DNA of 64,000 nt from Gemmatimonadota bacterium (GTDB lineage: Bacteria; Gemmatimonadota; Gemmatimonadetes; Gemmatimonadales; Gemmatimonadaceae). The notes beneath the pieces were generated by a model that did no database searches, was not told the DNA's origin, and was given only the letters and a program-made list of their open reading frames with translations. The position numbers and the translations under genes were made by a program. Positions 61,221 to 64,000 of the stretch are shown in pieces. Position 1 is the first letter of the stretch. The number at the start of each line of letters is the position of its first letter. Location of the stretch: positions 1 to 64,000 of the forward strand of contig JAQBYI010000009.1 in assembly GCA_027622655.1 (NCBI GenBank). Direction: 5' to 3'.

Positions 61221-62161
61221 GCACCGGGAGAAGAATGGTTATCGCCGGGGCTCCGCGTCTGGTGCGCCCAATGCGTCGTACGCTGGTAGCCCTGACGATC
61301 GTATTGTGCGCGGCCGCGTCGCTGATGCCGCCGCCAACTGCGCACGCCCAGCGTGGCGGGCGCATACCGGATCGTTTCAGAGAGTCGTTCGGCGACCCGA
61401 ACGATTTCTATACGCCGCCCGACTGGCGCGGAAATCCGCCGTACGACGGCCGCTTCACGTTCGCGCGAATCAAGTATCGCGGTTACGCGCGCTGGTCGGG
61501 CCGCGAAGGGCCCGGCTGGTCGCATGACTATCCCGACGCCGACGTGCATCTGATGAGCATCATGCGCGAGATCACGGCGGTGCGTCCGTTTATTAGCGCA
61601 GGTCCGATCGTTGGCGGTGCCATTGTGGCGCTCGATGATCCTGCGCTCTTCAAGTATCCGGTCGCGTACCTCTCCGAGCCGGGCGGGTGGTTTCCGAACG
61701 CCGCCGAAGTACTGGGTCTTCGCAACTTCATGCTCAAAGGCGGATTCGTGATCGTCGACGACTTCGGTGCCAGCGACTGGGGCACGTTCGAGTCCGCGAT
61801 GCGTCGCGTGGTGCCTGAGTTGGAGCCGATAGAACTCAAGGGCGATGAGCCCGTATTTGATTCGTTCTTCAAGGTCGACATGGCGCGCCTGCAGCAGGCC
61901 GACGGCGGTGGCGGCTTTGGCGGCGGCTTTGGTGGCGGCGGCGGGCGCCGCGGCGGGCGTGGTGAAGGGCGCAGGGGCGGCTCGTTTATCGGTTATTTCG
62001 AGAAGAACGATCCGAAAAGGCGCCTGATCGTGCTCGCGGCCTATGGACAGGACATCGGTGAGAACTGGCAATGGTCTGGTGCCGGATTCGTGCCGGTGGA
62101 TGTATCGAATGAGGCGTTCAAGCTCGGCGTCAACTTCATCATCTATGCGTTGACGCACTGA
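61217..62161 (+). CDS. DUF4159 protein with Gly/Arg-rich insertion
   Basis: The 314-residue protein has a signal peptide ending near 'PTAHAQ'. The DUF4159 domain covers about 60-310 with 'FTFARIKYRG', 'DYPDADVHLMSIMREIT', 'YPVAYLSEPGGWFPN' and 'FMLKGGFVIVDDFG', a Rossmann/GATase-like fold. A tract of about 30 Gly/Arg residues (near 232-256) splits the domain before 'SFIGYFEKNDPKRRLIVLAA'. DUF4159 genes are commonly found beside MoxR/DUF58 genes. The function is unknown. It ends the overlapping block before the pyrimidine-rich tract. Confidence 0.85.
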   Translation: MSTGRRMVIAGAPRLVRPMRRTLVALTIVLCAAASLMPPPTAHAQRGGRIPDRFRESFGDPNDFYTPPDWRGNPPYDGRFTFARIKYRGYARWSGREGPGWSHDYPDADVHLMSIMREITAVRPFISAGPIVGGAIVALDDPALFKYPVAYLSEPGGWFPNAAEVLGLRNFMLKGGFVIVDDFGASDWGTFESAMRRVVPELEPIELKGDEPVFDSFFKVDMARLQQADGGGGFGGGFGGGGGRRGGRGEGRRGGSFIGYFEKNDPKRRLIVLAAYGQDIGENWQWSGAGFVPVDVSNEAFKLGVNFIIYALTH

Positions 62162-62250
62162 TCGCCCCCTGCTCGCTCCTCACTATTCACCTGGCTCTTC
62201 GCTCCTCGCTTCCTCCTCACTCTTCGCTCGCCCTCCTCACCCAACCTTCC
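62162..62250 (+). promoter_or_regulatory. Pyrimidine-rich leader tract before the MoxR gene
   Basis: An 89-nt stretch is dominated by C and T with CTCCTCAC, CTTCGCTC and CCTCCTCAC words, and runs up to the GTG start without a Shine-Dalgarno. About 30 nt near its 3' end are nearly identical to the tract before the DUF58 gene. Confidence 0.55.
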
Positions 62251-63285
<1,035 letters not shown>

Positions 63286-63385
63286 GCCCGCGGCGGGCCA
63301 CCTCACTCCTTACTCCTCACTCTCTTATCTCCTCGCACCTCACCCATAACTTCTTCCTCACTCTTCGCTCACCCTCCTCACGCAG
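63286..63385 (+). promoter_or_regulatory. Pyrimidine-rich leader tract before the DUF58 gene
   Basis: A 100-nt gap begins with a short GGCCCGC/GCGGGCC hairpin and continues as a C/T-rich stretch with CTCCTCAC-type repeats up to the ATG. It has no Shine-Dalgarno. It is closely similar to the tract before the MoxR gene. Confidence 0.55.
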
Positions 63386-64000
63386 ATGTCCTCTCGCTCC
63401 CGTACCCCCGGCTCCGACTTCCTCGATCCCGCGATTCTCTCGCGGATCGGGAATCTCGAGTTTGTCGCGAGGCATGTCGTGGAGGGGTTCATCAACGGGT
63501 TGCACCGGTCACCGCACCTTGGCTCGTCCACGGATTTTGCCGAGCACCGGCAGTACATGCCCGGCGACGACATTCGGCGAATCGACTGGCGCCTTTTTGG
63601 GCGCACCGATCGATTCTTCGTCAAGGAGTTCGAGGCCGAAACGAACACGAACTTCCTGGTCATCGTCGATGTGTCCGCGTCCATGCGATACAAAGGCGGT
63701 ACGGGAACGGACGGGCGTGTCAGCAAGCTTGAGTACGCCTGCTATCTCGCCGCGGCACTCGCGTACTTCTCCAGCAGCCAGCGCGACCGCGTGGGGATTG
63801 CGACGTTCGACGAGAACATCGTCGACTACGTTCCGCCTTCGGCGAAGCACCTGCAGCACGTCTTGTATACGCTCGATCGCGCAAACCGCGCCGGTGCTGT
63901 TCGCACGCCGGCTGAGACGCCGGAGTCGGCAGCCACGGAAGCGGAGCGGGCGCGCGGAAAAACCGCAGTTGATCCCGACGCGCCGGCCGATCAACAGCTG
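63386..64000 (+). CDS. DUF58 protein (VWA-like), partial at the window end
   Basis: The first 205 residues are present; the gene runs off the window without a stop. 'FVEGFINGLHRSPHLGSSTD'-like text (from 'HVVEGFINGLHRS') and 'FAEHRQYMPGDDIRRIDWRL' are the DUF58 signature, followed by VWA MIDAS 'FLVIVDVSASMRY'. An Ala/Glu-rich loop begins near 175. DUF58 proteins are the usual partner of MoxR ATPases, encoded directly upstream. No signal peptide is seen, so it is cytoplasmic or membrane-peripheral. Confidence 0.93.
   Translation, partial: MSSRSRTPGSDFLDPAILSRIGNLEFVARHVVEGFINGLHRSPHLGSSTDFAEHRQYMPGDDIRRIDWRLFGRTDRFFVKEFEAETNTNFLVIVDVSASMRYKGGTGTDGRVSKLEYACYLAAALAYFSSSQRDRVGIATFDENIVDYVPPSAKHLQHVLYTLDRANRAGAVRTPAETPESAATEAERARGKTAVDPDAPADQQL

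Overview
The window is high-GC bacterial chromosome with short intergenic gaps, many ATGA or GTGA gene overlaps and many exported enzymes. The protein repertoire includes several M28 peptidases, BNR/VPS10-like propeller proteins, plug-only TonB proteins, a PadR regulator beside a relic of a duplicated-orphan permease, glycine/arginine-rich insertions and DUF4159/MoxR/DUF58 genes. This is what I would expect from a Gemmatimonadota-like didermic bacterium. That placement is inferred from gene content; there is no rRNA here to confirm it. An LpxR-like protein and a protein with a C-terminal OMP-like barrel argue for an outer membrane.

Layout. 0-7.4 kb: an FHA/zinc-ribbon protein on the minus strand, then an envelope run on the plus strand (amidase, outer-membrane metalloprotease, gamma-carbonic anhydrase, lipoprotein). 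7.4-8.1 kb: non-coding DNA with a large inverted-repeat element. 8.1-15.7 kb: B12-dependent ribonucleotide reductase, a YjzC-like small protein, an RHH/VapC toxin-antitoxin pair, a Tat-exported metallo-beta-lactamase-fold enzyme, an S9 peptidase and a PadR regulator followed by a truncated permease gene. 15.9-28.3 kb (minus strand): a 12-kb amino-acid supercluster in transcription order pheL-like leader, DAHP synthase, chorismate mutase, prephenate dehydratase, ilvL-like leader, ilvD, ilvB, ilvN, ilvC, an ECF sigma factor, leuA, leuC, leuD, leuB. 28.4-43.1 kb: an M49-like peptidase, a duplicated CPBP protease, a hydrolase, a Ser/Thr kinase, two M28 peptidases, a ComEC-like MBL protein and LpxR. 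43.1-43.6 kb: non-coding repeats. 43.6-55 kb: DUF1028, PhoD, a BNR/VPS10 protein, cytochrome c plus FAD oxidoreductase, an M28 peptidase and a plug-only protein. 55.2-64 kb: a tightly overlapped VWA/GATase-like, caspase-like, TPR-metalloprotease, DUF4159, MoxR and DUF58 cluster running off the right edge.

The most interesting signal is regulatory. The aromatic/branched-chain cluster carries two apparent transcription attenuators. One has a Phe-rich 26-residue leader peptide, a 12-bp antiterminator with one bulge, and a perfect intrinsic terminator in front of DAHP synthase. The other has a Leu/Ile/Val-rich 33-residue leader whose ATG overlaps the prephenate dehydratase stop codon, followed by hairpins and a terminator in front of ilvD. 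In the same cluster LeuA lacks its C-terminal leucine-binding domain and prephenate dehydratase lacks its ACT domain. This suggests that end-product control has shifted from allostery to attenuation for these steps. An ECF sigma gene is translationally wedged between ilvC and leuA.

Other unexplained structure includes pyrimidine-rich CTCCTCAC tracts immediately 5' of four start codons, always on the sense strand, and two non-coding elements sharing an inverted 17-19 bp core.
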